Assembly: GCA_030429445.1 (NCBI GenBank)
Contig: JAUIFG010000004.1
Coordinates: 1 to 57,545, forward strand
Direction: 5' to 3'
DNA length: 57,545 bases
DNA from: a bacterium
GTDB lineage: Bacteria; Patescibacteriota; Saccharimonadia; Saccharimonadales; Saccharimonadaceae
Position 1 is the stretch's first letter. Each line of letters begins with the position of its first letter. Below are positions 43,490 to 53,846 of the stretch, piece by piece. The notes under the pieces were generated by a model that worked only from the letters and a program-made list of their open reading frames with translations, was not told where the DNA came from and did no database searches. Both the position numbers and the translations under genes were made by a program.

Positions 43490-45406
43490 CTACGTTCGAC
43501 TCAAAAGCGTACCAACATATCGAATCATCTCACCCGCACAATGCTGACAATAGCCTTCGTCTTCCACGAGCGTTCGCTCTACGCCCTGTATGCGCTCTTT
43601 TTGATCTTCGTTCGGAATCTTTGAACTTGTAGTAAGCTTAATGACGTCCTTTAGATCTGCGAATAGTTTCTTCTCAATTGCCTCTTTTAGGCGTGGATGA
43701 GACTTGTAATTGAACTGCGTACCTCTACGAGACACTGAAGCCATCCGAATAAGCAACTCATTACGAAATTCTTTTTTGCCGTTGTCACTGACGCCAATTT
43801 GCTCTTCGATGCTACGCATCATCGTCTCATCAGGTTCTAATTCTTCTCCCGTAAACGGATCAAGGAGTTTTGTTTTGTTACAAAACGCGACTACATTATC
43901 AAGGTAATTTTCACTCAGGCTTTTAGACGTATCCTCAAACGAATACACGAAAGCTTTTTGAATTGTCTGCTTGGCTTTTTCGTCAAATTCTTGTTTTGCA
44001 CTTGCCAAGTCTTCTAGCAAGGCATCCCTATCTTCTTTCTTCATATCACGCGTATGGGGATGGTAGTCGAGGTTATCTCGTAGCGCCCTCAGGGTATCAA
44101 TTGGTGTCAAACATTCCTTGTCTTGCTTGGTCAATGCAGTCGACAACGAATCGATAACGAATCGCGGGGAGATGCCCGTCATTCCCTCGGCTTTATTCTC
44201 ATCTTGCAACTCTCGAATATCACGCTGAGTCAGACCGTCAGTTTCCTGGCCATCATAAATCTTTAGTTTTTGAACTTTTGAATACTTCTTTGACGGCATG
44301 AGCCTTGATAAAACCGAAAAGGTTGCAGCTGTTTCAAGCGCCTGCGGACTAATGTGAACTGAAGATTTTTTTACCTGTTCACTCTCACCTATCAATTTTT
44401 CGTGGATCTTACTCTCGTCCGAAACTCTCAAAGTGTAAGGTGCGGGTATTACAATCATTCGATCACGCAAAGCTTCGTTTTTAGGATCGTTTACGTAACT
44501 ATAATACTCAGTTAAATTTGAGTGGGCGAGAATGACCTCGTCAGCATAGATATTAGGAAACCGCGGAGCCTTGATGGCTTTATCTTGAGTTAAATCAAGC
44601 AGTGTATACAAGAAGCGCTCGTCAGACTTGAGCATTTCAACGAATTCCATAATGCCCCTATTTGCAATGTTTAGCTCTCCATCAAAACGATATGCTTTCG
44701 GATCTGACGCAGTACCAAACTCTCCAAGTTTTGACAAATCAACACTACCAACAAGCTCTGTAATATCTTGTGATTTTGGATCAGATGGTTTGAAAGTACC
44801 GATACCTACGCGATCTTTTTCAGAAAGAGTAATGCGCTTGATACCAATATTGGCAACATCTTTCACGCTCATTGTCTCGCCATATTTGTCCTCGCAATGC
44901 GGACACAAATCACCTTCAATTTCAATACCATAGTTGTCTTCAAACGAAGGCCTCATATCTGTAGGAATAAGATGTAGCGGATCTTCATGCATAGGGCAGT
45001 CTGCGATCGCATACAATGCGCCCTCATCGGTGCGCGAGTATTCTTCGATGCCACGTTTTGTACCATTAACAAGAGTTGATTTTCCGCTACCTGGAGGACC
45101 TACGAGAATTACGATACGTTTACCAACCTCCAAACCTTGAGCGCCAGCCTTCAGAACATCAATGAAGCGTTCTGTTGTTTTCTCTGCACCAAAAAGAGCG
45201 TTTTTACCTGTTGTAAAAAAATCAGGTCGTGACGTGATAGCAGAGTAAGCCATTTGATGAGCAGACTTTGCTGTATTTGGATTCTCGATTACCTTTTCCA
45301 AATACTCGCTGAAGCTACCCTCCCAGTTTAACCTTTCTCGCTCCTCCTTGAATCGCTTGAGTTCTTCAAAGATATTGTGTCCACCGGTGTTTCGTTCAAC
45401 TGACAT
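43490..45406 (-). CDS. prkA: PrkA/YeaG family serine kinase
   Basis: A 638-residue AAA+ and kinase protein. The P-loop GPPGSGKST lies near 103-111; CPMHEDPLHLIPTDMR and EIEGDLCPHCEDKYG are typical of PrkA, and the C-terminal part has kinase-like helices. It ends with a CQHCAGEM motif. PrkA/YeaG proteins respond to stress and nutrient loss; some act as ATP-dependent proteases. AGGGGG lies 8 nt before the ATG. It starts the prkA-yeaH-spoVR unit. Confidence 0.94.
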   Translation of the reverse strand: MSVERNTGGHNIFEELKRFKEERERLNWEGSFSEYLEKVIENPNTAKSAHQMAYSAITSRPDFFTTGKNALFGAEKTTERFIDVLKAGAQGLEVGKRIVILVGPPGSGKSTLVNGTKRGIEEYSRTDEGALYAIADCPMHEDPLHLIPTDMRPSFEDNYGIEIEGDLCPHCEDKYGETMSVKDVANIGIKRITLSEKDRVGIGTFKPSDPKSQDITELVGSVDLSKLGEFGTASDPKAYRFDGELNIANRGIMEFVEMLKSDERFLYTLLDLTQDKAIKAPRFPNIYADEVILAHSNLTEYYSYVNDPKNEALRDRMIVIPAPYTLRVSDESKIHEKLIGESEQVKKSSVHISPQALETAATFSVLSRLMPSKKYSKVQKLKIYDGQETDGLTQRDIRELQDENKAEGMTGISPRFVIDSLSTALTKQDKECLTPIDTLRALRDNLDYHPHTRDMKKEDRDALLEDLASAKQEFDEKAKQTIQKAFVYSFEDTSKSLSENYLDNVVAFCNKTKLLDPFTGEELEPDETMMRSIEEQIGVSDNGKKEFRNELLIRMASVSRRGTQFNYKSHPRLKEAIEKKLFADLKDVIKLTTSSKIPNEDQKERIQGVERTLVEDEGYCQHCAGEMIRYVGTLLSRT

Positions 45407-45485
45407 TACTTGTACCCCCTGGTACTTTAGGTAAGTTATTGATGATAATCATACACTCTCCACATAAGGGTGTCAAATCTATTTT

Positions 45486-46235
45486 TTACTTTTGATGAAC
45501 GACTTTTGCAATTGTATCCGTCAAATCAGTAGGCAGGACAAAAAGAGTCTTTTGGCTCGGTTGTTCTGAGATTTTTTCAAGTGTTTGTAGTGTACGAACG
45601 TTGATTCCGCCAGGTACTTTCATTAACATTGACGCCGCCTCAGCAACAACACCAGCAGCAGCCTTTTCACCCTCTGCCGTAATAATAACGGCACGGCGTT
45701 CACGTTCCGCTTCAGCCTGTTTTGCCATGGCACGTTTCATTTCTTGAGCAAGCTCGATATTCTGAATCTTGACCGCTTCAACATCAATACCCCATTGATC
45801 TGTCTGAGTATCAACAATTTCTTTGATCAGCTTGCTCATTTCGTCACGCTTCGTCAATACGTCGTCCAAATCGGCATTGCCAATAACATCTCGTAACGCC
45901 GCCTGAGCGAACTGACTAGTACCATAGATATAATTTGTAATCTCTAGAACTGCCCTGTCCGGCTTAACTGCGCGCAGATATACAACTGCATCAACGTGTA
46001 TGGTTACGTTGTCCCGCGTGATGACTTCTTGCTTACTAACATCAATTGGCGTACTACGGACATCGACACGAATCATCCGCTGAAGTATAGGTACAACCAA
46101 ACGAAGTCCAGGGTGACGCATGCCAGTATATCGTCCAAGTGTTAGAACAATCCCTCTCTCATATTGATTAACTACTTTGATACTACTCAAAACAATAACG
46201 ATAAAGATAATCCCTATAAATCCTGCAAATTCCAT
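45486..46235 (-). CDS. Slipin/stomatin-like SPFH-domain membrane protein
   Basis: A 249-residue band-7 protein: one N-terminal helix (2-22), then YERGIVLTLGRYTGMRHPGLRLVVPILQRM, the SPFH core with RSTPIDVSKQEVITRDNVTIHVDAVVYLR, and a coiled coil EMKRAMAKQAEAERERRAVIITAEGEK. Slipins form membrane microdomain scaffolds. AGGAGG lies 6 nt upstream of the start; it lies 12 nt after ddl. Confidence 0.94.
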   Translation of the reverse strand: MEFAGFIGIIFIVIVLSSIKVVNQYERGIVLTLGRYTGMRHPGLRLVVPILQRMIRVDVRSTPIDVSKQEVITRDNVTIHVDAVVYLRAVKPDRAVLEITNYIYGTSQFAQAALRDVIGNADLDDVLTKRDEMSKLIKEIVDTQTDQWGIDVEAVKIQNIELAQEMKRAMAKQAEAERERRAVIITAEGEKAAAGVVAEAASMLMKVPGGINVRTLQTLEKISEQPSQKTLFVLPTDLTDTIAKVVHQK

Positions 46236-46247
46236 AACACCTCCTAT

Positions 46248-47288
46248 TTATAGATTAATTATACCATTTTTAACCGCATCATCTATCAGCTCATCAATGA
46301 GTTGTTTATAACTAATTCCTTCATTCTGCCATAATTTTGGATACATACTGATATCAGTAAAACCGGGTAACGTATTTACTTCCATAACGTAGAGTGTATC
46401 GTCATCCCCAAGTATGTAATCAATCCTCGATAGACCCTTGCAGTCCAATATTTCAAATATCCTTCCACTAGCGACACGTACTCTTTCTTTATTTTTTGCA
46501 GATATATTTGCATCTACACTAACCTTTGCCTCACTGTCGGATGCATATTTATCTTCATAGGTGTAAAAGTCTTTGCTGGGAATAATTTCGCCAACACCAC
46601 TAACCCTGTGATGAGGAGGTGTACCGAGAACTGCCACTTCCAACTCTTGTCCAGTAATTGCTCGTTCGATCAGCACGATAGAATCGTGTTTGTGTGCCTC
46701 GCGAAGTGCCTGTTGCAATTCCTCTTTGTTACGAACCTTATTAATACCAACAGAGCTGCCAGCCCTTGCAGGTTTTACAAATAATGTATCACCGAGCTGT
46801 GAAGATAACTGATCGAAGTCCGATATAGCTTGATACTCGTAATGTGAAATGTACGGAATTACATTTATGTTATTCGCTTCGAGAGCCGCCTTGCACGCTA
46901 ATTTATTCATGGCGATGCCGCTCGCGGTCACACCACAACCAACTATGGGAATATGGAGTAATTGCGCGACACCCTGCACGGAGCCATCTTCACCATTACG
47001 CCCATGAAGGATCGGAAAGATTACATCTGGTTTTAGCAGCTGACCACTAGGTTGCATCATGAATGTGGCCTTACCAAAAACCGGTAACAGTTGCCGGCAA
47101 TTCTCTGTAGCAATCTGATCTGTAAATTCAGTTACATACCACCAACCGCCAGACTCGTCGATGTAACACAAATCTACACTGTATTTTTCTCTGTCTATTG
47201 CCTGATGTACATTTCGCGCCGACGAAACTGAAACTTCATGCTCGGATGATTCACCGCCAAAAAGCAATAGAACGCTTATTTTTTTCAT
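46248..47288 (-). CDS. ddl: D-alanine--D-alanine ligase
   Basis: Ddl joins two D-alanines for peptidoglycan. The 346-residue ATP-grasp enzyme shows LLFGGESSEHEVSVSSA, HGRNGEDGSVQG, KPARAGSSVGI, and the catalytic end EVNTLPGFTDISMYP. TATAAT (47296-47301) is 7 nt before the ATG, so leaderless. With the MurF-like enzyme at 10838 it supplies the D-Ala-D-Ala branch of wall synthesis. Confidence 0.96.
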   Translation of the reverse strand: MKKISVLLLFGGESSEHEVSVSSARNVHQAIDREKYSVDLCYIDESGGWWYVTEFTDQIATENCRQLLPVFGKATFMMQPSGQLLKPDVIFPILHGRNGEDGSVQGVAQLLHIPIVGCGVTASGIAMNKLACKAALEANNINVIPYISHYEYQAISDFDQLSSQLGDTLFVKPARAGSSVGINKVRNKEELQQALREAHKHDSIVLIERAITGQELEVAVLGTPPHHRVSGVGEIIPSKDFYTYEDKYASDSEAKVSVDANISAKNKERVRVASGRIFEILDCKGLSRIDYILGDDDTLYVMEVNTLPGFTDISMYPKLWQNEGISYKQLIDELIDDAVKNGIINL

Positions 47289-47322
47289 GTAACTTATTAT
47301 ACAGAAATGACCCTTTAAACAC

Positions 47323-49023
47323 CTACTCTACCGAGAGCACCACTGCTTCGTTCGGTCTGAGATGGACACCATATTCAACAGGACTATGACCTGCCTTGGG
47401 AACTACATCAATACTAGAAAGTATTATCCTCGCTCGCGTGCAATCAACGGGAACATACATATTCTTTTCACTAGCACTAAAGTTAACTAAAATGACCGCT
47501 CTCTCCTGCGGATGCTGTCGCTCAAACGCGAAAACACTATCGTCGTTCGTTGTTAATGGTATATATTTACCTTCCTTCAAGGATAATGACTTACGCCGCA
47601 GACGAATGACTGCCTTATATAGGGATAGACACGAAACGGGATTATTTTGTTGTCGAACGACAGATAGTTTCAAATCGTCCTCATTTATAGGCAACCATAG
47701 ATCTTTAGGGTCTGCCCCGCTAAAGCCCGCGTTTGGCTGAGAATCGTCCCAAATAATCGGAGTCCTGTCTGGATCGCGAAAACCATTTGGGTCTTTGATG
47801 CGTTCGGATGGGACAACGCCATCATGCAACCCCAATTCGTCACCACCATAGATAATGCTCATACCAGGTGCACACGTACCAAGTACTGCAATCGCTCTCG
47901 CTACATCGTCGCCAAACCGTGTCGCAATCCGAGGATTATCATGATTCCCAAAAATCTGATTTGGGACGCTTTTTTCGTTCAAGTTTTTGTAATAATCATC
48001 CATCTGTCGTTTGCGCTCGGGCATACTCCAAGGCATGTGAAAGGGAGCGAAATTAAATGTCGAGGCGACTTCTGGATCGATATCGTTCACCTCTTGCAAA
48101 TCGGACTCTTCGGCATAAGCCTCGAGTGTTATGTGAATATCACGATCCTTGTATCTATCTTCGTGCACGACGCTGCACATCTCGCGTACATAAAAATGAA
48201 GTGTACCAGGATAGTTACTGCTAACGCGACTTTGTAGCTGGTAATAAGGGTTATCAAAATCTCTTTCGTTATAATTGGGATTAATTTTCTCGTCAGGAAA
48301 ATCCATATTTTTTCCCATATGATTGACGGCATCCATACGAAACGCATCAACCCCACGATCTAACCAAAATCTCATACAATTTTTTATGGCTTCACGGACC
48401 TCTTTTTTGCTCCAATTCAAATCCGCTTGTTCAACCAAAAAATGATGGAGATAAAACTCTCCCCGAATATCATCCCATTGCCATGCCGAAATAGGCGGAG
48501 TCCATTCATTCTTGCCAAGCCATGGCATTTCGCCACGATCACGCGCTTTCCTGTTTGGCTTTGAAAAATCGCTCGCCCAGTTATTTGGCGGTATTCGTTT
48601 GCCATTGTCATCTTTTTTTCCAGGATGCCAAATGTACCAATCATCATATCCATCCTGTCGTCTTCTGGATTTTTCAAACCACTCATGCTGCACTGATGTG
48701 TGGTTGGGGATAAAATCCAACATGACGCGCATGTCATTCTCATGACACTTAGCTATAAATTCATCAAAATCATCTAAAGTTCCCATATCAGGATGTATGG
48801 CAAACATATCAGTCGTGTCATAACCAGCATCAACCATTGGTCCAGGATAAGGCGGTGCAACCCATATCGCGTCAACGCCCAAATCGACAAAATAGGGAAT
48901 TTTTTCGGTCAGTCCACGAATCGTACCGTTACCCCGTTGTGGAGAACGAGCTTTGTCTTCTTTGAAACTCCATGGGTATACCTGATAGAGAACTGTTTGA
49001 TTCCACGGTGTTACTTTAGTCAT
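47323..49023 (-). CDS. GH13 alpha-glucosidase, copy 1
   Basis: A 566-residue cytoplasmic GH13 enzyme of the oligo-1,6-glucosidase / trehalose hydrolase group. It opens WNQTVLYQVYPWSFKE, and the catalytic residues are nucleophile D231 (DAFRMDAVNH), acid E301 (ITLEAYAEE) and D362 (GNHDNPR); DFIPNHTS is the usual early motif. The exact substrate (isomaltose, sucrose, trehalose derivative) cannot be told. The SD is GGAAAGG. It is the third of three tandem copies in reading order, 42 nt after copy 2. Confidence 0.92.
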   Translation of the reverse strand: MTKVTPWNQTVLYQVYPWSFKEDKARSPQRGNGTIRGLTEKIPYFVDLGVDAIWVAPPYPGPMVDAGYDTTDMFAIHPDMGTLDDFDEFIAKCHENDMRVMLDFIPNHTSVQHEWFEKSRRRQDGYDDWYIWHPGKKDDNGKRIPPNNWASDFSKPNRKARDRGEMPWLGKNEWTPPISAWQWDDIRGEFYLHHFLVEQADLNWSKKEVREAIKNCMRFWLDRGVDAFRMDAVNHMGKNMDFPDEKINPNYNERDFDNPYYQLQSRVSSNYPGTLHFYVREMCSVVHEDRYKDRDIHITLEAYAEESDLQEVNDIDPEVASTFNFAPFHMPWSMPERKRQMDDYYKNLNEKSVPNQIFGNHDNPRIATRFGDDVARAIAVLGTCAPGMSIIYGGDELGLHDGVVPSERIKDPNGFRDPDRTPIIWDDSQPNAGFSGADPKDLWLPINEDDLKLSVVRQQNNPVSCLSLYKAVIRLRRKSLSLKEGKYIPLTTNDDSVFAFERQHPQERAVILVNFSASEKNMYVPVDCTRARIILSSIDVVPKAGHSPVEYGVHLRPNEAVVLSVE

Positions 49024-49065
49024 GTATTACCTTTCCAATAACCGTACCACATTTGTATTTCTAAT

Positions 49066-50778
49066 TTATTCTGCGGACAGTATCACAAGTGCTTCATTTG
49101 GACGTAAATGAAGACCGTCGGCGAGATTGACGTTTTGAAGATTTTGATCAACATCAATGCTCGATAGAGCGACCTTACCTTGCGTAAAGTCAGTTGTAAT
49201 CACAGAGTGTTGCGCATGTGAATCAAAATTCACAGCAATCACCACCTTTTCATCGCCATCCCGACGCTCAAAAGCAAACACCTCAATATTATCAGTACGA
49301 AGTGGGTCGTATTTGCCTCTCTGAACCGCTGGCAAATCCCTGCATAACTTTATAGCGATCCGGTAAAGAGAGAAGGATGATTTGGGATCGGTGTACTGTC
49401 GAAATAGTGAAATGCCAAAGTCATCCCTGTTGACTGGTAGCCACAGCTTGTCATCATCGGCCTTTGAAAAACCAGCGTTTTTTTCATGATCATTCCAAAT
49501 AATCGGAGTTCGTTCACCATCACGATAACCATTCTCGTGATCACGCATTCGATCATACGGCACGTTGGCATCGTGCAACCCTAACTCCTCGCCATTATAA
49601 ATAAACCGCATTCCTGGTAAAAATAAATTCATCACTGCTGCCGTTCGAGCAATCACATCTCCATGTCTTGTTGCCAATCGTGACGTATCGTGATTACCAT
49701 TCACCTGATTACCAATAGCCTTATCGCTCAGATTCTGGTAGTAGTAATCTATCTGAATTTTTCGCTCCATGACACCCCACCGAAGCTTCATTGCACCAAA
49801 ATTGAAGGCTGCTGCCACATCCGGCGCTACATCATTCAGTTGGCGTAAATCAGATTCACCTAGATGTGCCTCCATGATGATTCTAAGATCACGATCTTCG
49901 TACCGTTCATCACGCAATACTTCACATATTTCCCAAACGTATTGGTGCAGCAGCTCGGGATAATTACAGCTATTAAATTTTAAATATTGGTCATATGGAT
50001 TCTCAAATTGATCTTCATTATATGCCGTATTAATCTGCTCGTCCTCAAATGACATATTTTTGCCAATCCAGTTAACTGCATCAAAACGAAAACCATCAAC
50101 GCCGATGTCAATCCAAAAGCGCATATTTTCTTTCATTGCTTCACGAACCATTGGATTACTCCAATTTAAATCCGGCTGTTCTTTTGAAAATGTTCGCAAA
50201 TAATATTCACCTCGACTATCATCCCACTGCCATGCCGATATAGCTGGTGTCCAATCGCCTTTTTTTAAATTTGGCATTTCACCACGTTCACGTGCACGAC
50301 GGTTTGGAATCGAAAATACACTTGGCCAGTTGTTTGGCGGTATTCGATTACCCTTGTCATCCTTTTTTCCGGGATGCCAAATATACCAATCATCATAATC
50401 ATCTTGTTTATTGCGTGATTTTTGGAACCATTCATGTTGATCAGATGTATGATTCGGGACAAAGTCTACCATAACTTTCAAGCCAATATCATGAGCAGCC
50501 TGCACCAAATCTTTGAAATCTTTTAAGTCCCCTAGGTCTTCGTGGACGTCGCGATAGTTACTAATATCGTAGCCTGCGTCCTTCATGGGGGATGTATAAA
50601 ATGGAGACAGCCAAACAGCATCCGCACCCAGCTCGTTGCGAACATAAGGTAATTTTTCAATAACACCCTTTAGCGAGCCGATACCCTTTTGAGGAGTACG
50701 CCCCGTGTCCTCATGAAATGTCCAGGGGTAAATCTGATAAATGACGGCTTGTCGCCATTTTGAATCTTTTTTTACCAT
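49066..50778 (-). CDS. GH13 alpha-glucosidase, copy 2
   Basis: A 570-residue paralog of its neighbours: WRQAVIYQIYPWTFHED start, nucleophile D233 (DGFRFDAVNW), acid E303 (IIMEAHLGES), D364 (GNHDTSR). All catalytic residues are kept. AGGGGGC lies upstream of the ATG. Sequence differences around the third catalytic residue and the loops suggest separate substrates, not simple dosage copies. Confidence 0.92.
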   Translation of the reverse strand: MVKKDSKWRQAVIYQIYPWTFHEDTGRTPQKGIGSLKGVIEKLPYVRNELGADAVWLSPFYTSPMKDAGYDISNYRDVHEDLGDLKDFKDLVQAAHDIGLKVMVDFVPNHTSDQHEWFQKSRNKQDDYDDWYIWHPGKKDDKGNRIPPNNWPSVFSIPNRRARERGEMPNLKKGDWTPAISAWQWDDSRGEYYLRTFSKEQPDLNWSNPMVREAMKENMRFWIDIGVDGFRFDAVNWIGKNMSFEDEQINTAYNEDQFENPYDQYLKFNSCNYPELLHQYVWEICEVLRDERYEDRDLRIIMEAHLGESDLRQLNDVAPDVAAAFNFGAMKLRWGVMERKIQIDYYYQNLSDKAIGNQVNGNHDTSRLATRHGDVIARTAAVMNLFLPGMRFIYNGEELGLHDANVPYDRMRDHENGYRDGERTPIIWNDHEKNAGFSKADDDKLWLPVNRDDFGISLFRQYTDPKSSFSLYRIAIKLCRDLPAVQRGKYDPLRTDNIEVFAFERRDGDEKVVIAVNFDSHAQHSVITTDFTQGKVALSSIDVDQNLQNVNLADGLHLRPNEALVILSAE

Positions 50779-50856
50779 ATTTGTTTTGGTTGCCCCCTAC
50801 ATTTCATTAATCGCCAAGCCAACATCGGCACAATGCATAAGCATATTATACCTTAT

Positions 50857-52575
50857 TTATCTGTTATTTGGGATAACGGCCAACGATTCATTAGGCTGTA
50901 ACTCAAACCCATGACTGAGATTCACTTTGCGTTGTTGGTTTTCTCGTACGTTGACACTGGAAAGTATAGATTTATATGTGATTGATAGGGCTTCAGGAAT
51001 CCTCACCCGCTGGACCTCATCACTAAAATTCGTCAGAACAAATGTATGCTCATCACTCGTTGCACGTACAAATGCGTAGACTTTTGAATTATCGGTATCC
51101 GAAGGAATATACTTGCCATCACAAAATGCCGGTATCGTATCGCTCAGGCGAATCGCCGCACGAGTCAGGTTGAGTGTTGACGTGGGATTGTGCTCTTGGC
51201 GAGCAGCTGACAAATGCAAATCAGCTTGATTAATTGGTAGCCATAGCCTATCAGGATCTGTGACACCCGAAAAACCAGCGTTAGACAACCTATCGTCCCA
51301 CAACATCGGCATCCGCTCCGGATCACGTAGGCCATTTGGATCAATGACTCTTTCTGGCGGCACATACCCATCATGCAAATTCAGCTCTTCACCAGCATAA
51401 ATCACTGATGTTCCAGGCAAAAGAATATTCATCATGATTGCCGCACGTGCCGCCGAATCTCCTATGCGAGTTGCTAGCCGTGAATTATCATGATTACCGT
51501 TAACTTGATTTCCAATCGCCCCCTCGGGTAAATTACGATAATAATCATCTAACAAACATTTACGAATAGCTGCATCCCATTCACTAGTCATAATCGGAAA
51601 ATTAAATGTCGCCGCAAATTGCGCATCAATTCTACCCTCTAGGTGACGGAGTTGCTTTGGACTCATATAAGCTTCGAGAATCATGTGTAGATTTTTGCCA
51701 TCCGACTCATTGCGAAGCACATCAATCAACTCATTCGTATTACGAATCATTGGTTCGGTGAAACCACCACTGCGAAAACGCTCTAATTGATCGGCTGGAT
51801 TAGCGTATTTTTCTTCACTATAATCCGCATTCCATTCCTCATCGGCGAATGACATGTCTTTTCCAGTGTGATTAATGACATCTACTCGAAAGCCATCCAC
51901 GCCTTTCTTTAACCAAAATCGCTCGATGTTTTTGAATTCTTCACGCACGCGTGGATTATCCCAATTGACGTCCGGTTGCTCATGAGTAAATGTTGCCAGG
52001 TACCATTCGCCACGCTGATCATGCCAGCGCCATGCCGATCTTGGTGGCGTTGGGTCATTATCATCAAGCCATGGCATCTCACCACGATCTCGCGCCTTTC
52101 TATTTGGTATCGAGAATACACTCGGCCAATTATTTGGCGGGGTCGACTTACCGTCCTTACCCCTTCCACCTTTGTGCCAAATATAATAATCATCAAAATC
52201 CGGATCCCGCCTCACTGATTTTTCGAACCATTCATGTTGATCAGATGTATGGTTTGGAACTAAATCAGCAACAACCTTCATCCCCATTGCATGAGCACTA
52301 TCAACAAGTTCTTCAAGATCATCCATTGTGCCTAGATCGGGATGAATAGCCTTGTGATCGCTAATATCGTACCCCCCATCAATCATTGGAGATTCATAGA
52401 ATGGCGATGGCCATACAGATTTAGCCCCCAAATCTTTTAGATATTGCAGCTTCTCTGTGATGCCCCTTAGTGTGCCGTGACCTCGTTGAGGATTACGCTC
52501 TTTATCTTCATAAAAGCTTCGAATGTAGGTTTGATACATGCTCGACCAGCTACGGTGCGCCTCATTTCTTGCCAT
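50857..52575 (-). CDS. GH13 alpha-glucosidase, copy 3
   Basis: A 572-residue paralog: SSMYQTYIRSFYEDKERNPQ, DLVPNHTSDQHEWF, nucleophile D232 (DGFRVDVINH), acid E301 (MILEAYMSP), D362 (GNHDNSR). This copy diverges most at the N-terminus and before the active site (VWPSPFYES). It begins the tandem set; its promoter has TATAAT (52606-52611), with SD GGAG 7 nt before the ATG, and is divergent from the glycosyltransferase gene. Confidence 0.92.
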   Translation of the reverse strand: MARNEAHRSWSSMYQTYIRSFYEDKERNPQRGHGTLRGITEKLQYLKDLGAKSVWPSPFYESPMIDGGYDISDHKAIHPDLGTMDDLEELVDSAHAMGMKVVADLVPNHTSDQHEWFEKSVRRDPDFDDYYIWHKGGRGKDGKSTPPNNWPSVFSIPNRKARDRGEMPWLDDNDPTPPRSAWRWHDQRGEWYLATFTHEQPDVNWDNPRVREEFKNIERFWLKKGVDGFRVDVINHTGKDMSFADEEWNADYSEEKYANPADQLERFRSGGFTEPMIRNTNELIDVLRNESDGKNLHMILEAYMSPKQLRHLEGRIDAQFAATFNFPIMTSEWDAAIRKCLLDDYYRNLPEGAIGNQVNGNHDNSRLATRIGDSAARAAIMMNILLPGTSVIYAGEELNLHDGYVPPERVIDPNGLRDPERMPMLWDDRLSNAGFSGVTDPDRLWLPINQADLHLSAARQEHNPTSTLNLTRAAIRLSDTIPAFCDGKYIPSDTDNSKVYAFVRATSDEHTFVLTNFSDEVQRVRIPEALSITYKSILSSVNVRENQQRKVNLSHGFELQPNESLAVIPNNR

Positions 52576-52605
52576 TGAATCATCTCCATTCGCTAGGTAG
52601 GTATG

Positions 52606-52631
52606 ATTATACCATGTCTTTGTGTTATAAT
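52606..52631. promoter_or_regulatory. Divergent promoters between the GH13 set and the glycosyltransferase
   Basis: Minus -10 TATAAT at 52606-52611 and plus -10 TATAAT at 52626-52631 are only 14 nt apart. The plus start codon is 10 nt after its -10. Confidence 0.6.
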
Positions 52632-52641
52632 ATAAAATGTA

Positions 52642-53814
52642 ATGAAACTTGCTATGATGGTGCGCGCCTTTTTAGAAACGCCCGTGCCAGGAAATATCGC
52701 CTATTCTCCGGCGATTATCGCAAAAAGTATCGCTGAAGGTTTACAGCAAAAAGGCCATTCAGTAACTTTCTTTGGGCCCGAAGGTACCCAACTTAATGTT
52801 GACGCAGTTGAAACTTGCGGTCTTCACCCTGTAGCGAAAGATCAGGCAGAACTAGATGATTTCGTTTGTACTCCAGAACTTTTTTCGGACTATCGACCTG
52901 CCCTCTACGACGCGCACATGGTAAAGACAATGATGCAGCGTGCAGACAAGGGAGAGTTCGATGCGGTTCTCTTTCATCACTTTGAATCAGCAATGCCAAT
53001 TGCGACACTATTTCCAAATGTTCCTGTCGTATATATCATGCATGACTTTATTGATGAAAACCGCAAACAACTTATTGAACTTCACAGCACGCCAAATCAA
53101 CACTTTATCTCGATCTCAGATAGCCAACGGCGTGATGCACCCGATATTAACTATGCGGCAACCGTATACAACGGCATCGATACTGATATGTTTACGACCG
53201 ACGACAAACCAGAAGATTATCTAATGGTTTCAGGACGTATCACACCAGACAAAGGCGTCAAAGAGGCTATACAAATCGCCATGCAATCAGACCGACGACT
53301 ATTGATCTCTGGTTCGGTGACTAAGGCAGATCAATGGTATTTTGATGAACACGTCAAACCATTCCTCAGCAATAGAATATTATTCCTCGGCATGCTTGAA
53401 CGTAAACAATTAGTAAAATACTACCAAAACGCAGCAGGCTTTTTGGCTCCAATTCAATGGCAGGAACCATTTGGTTTGACCATTGTCGAAGCAGGTGCCT
53501 GCGGGACACCAGTTGTTGCATTTAATCGTGGAGCTATCCCAGAAACAATCGATGATGGAAAAACAGGGTACATCGTCAACAACAGCGCTGAAATGATTTT
53601 GGCAATCGAAAAGCTAGACAAAATCAAACGAAAAGATTGTCGTGATCATATCGTCAAAAACTACTCACTTGACGCAATGATTACAGGATACGAGTCAGCG
53701 TTGCAAGACATTATTAGCAAGCGAACTGTGCAACAAAAACCAACATCACCGCTAAACAAAAAACGCCTTAGTCAAAAAATGCGGCGTATTTCCAAACGAC
53801 TACTGAGTTCTTAG
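52642..53814 (+). CDS. GT4-type glycosyltransferase
   Basis: A 390-residue GT-B enzyme. N-terminal half: PGNIAYSPAIIAKSIAEGLQQKGHSVTFFGPEG; C-terminal nucleotide-sugar site: SGRITPDKGVKEAI and EPFGLTIVEAGACGTPVVAFNRGAIPETI. The closing 30 residues are basic (KKRLSQKMRRISKRLLSS), likely for membrane contact. The acceptor is unknown. It lies divergent from the GH13 set and convergent with trehalase, suggesting related sugar metabolism. Confidence 0.92.
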   Translation: MKLAMMVRAFLETPVPGNIAYSPAIIAKSIAEGLQQKGHSVTFFGPEGTQLNVDAVETCGLHPVAKDQAELDDFVCTPELFSDYRPALYDAHMVKTMMQRADKGEFDAVLFHHFESAMPIATLFPNVPVVYIMHDFIDENRKQLIELHSTPNQHFISISDSQRRDAPDINYAATVYNGIDTDMFTTDDKPEDYLMVSGRITPDKGVKEAIQIAMQSDRRLLISGSVTKADQWYFDEHVKPFLSNRILFLGMLERKQLVKYYQNAAGFLAPIQWQEPFGLTIVEAGACGTPVVAFNRGAIPETIDDGKTGYIVNNSAEMILAIEKLDKIKRKDCRDHIVKNYSLDAMITGYESALQDIISKRTVQQKPTSPLNKKRLSQKMRRISKRLLSS

Positions 53815-53846
53815 GTGTTATTGAAATTCACCCCCCAAGATAGCAG

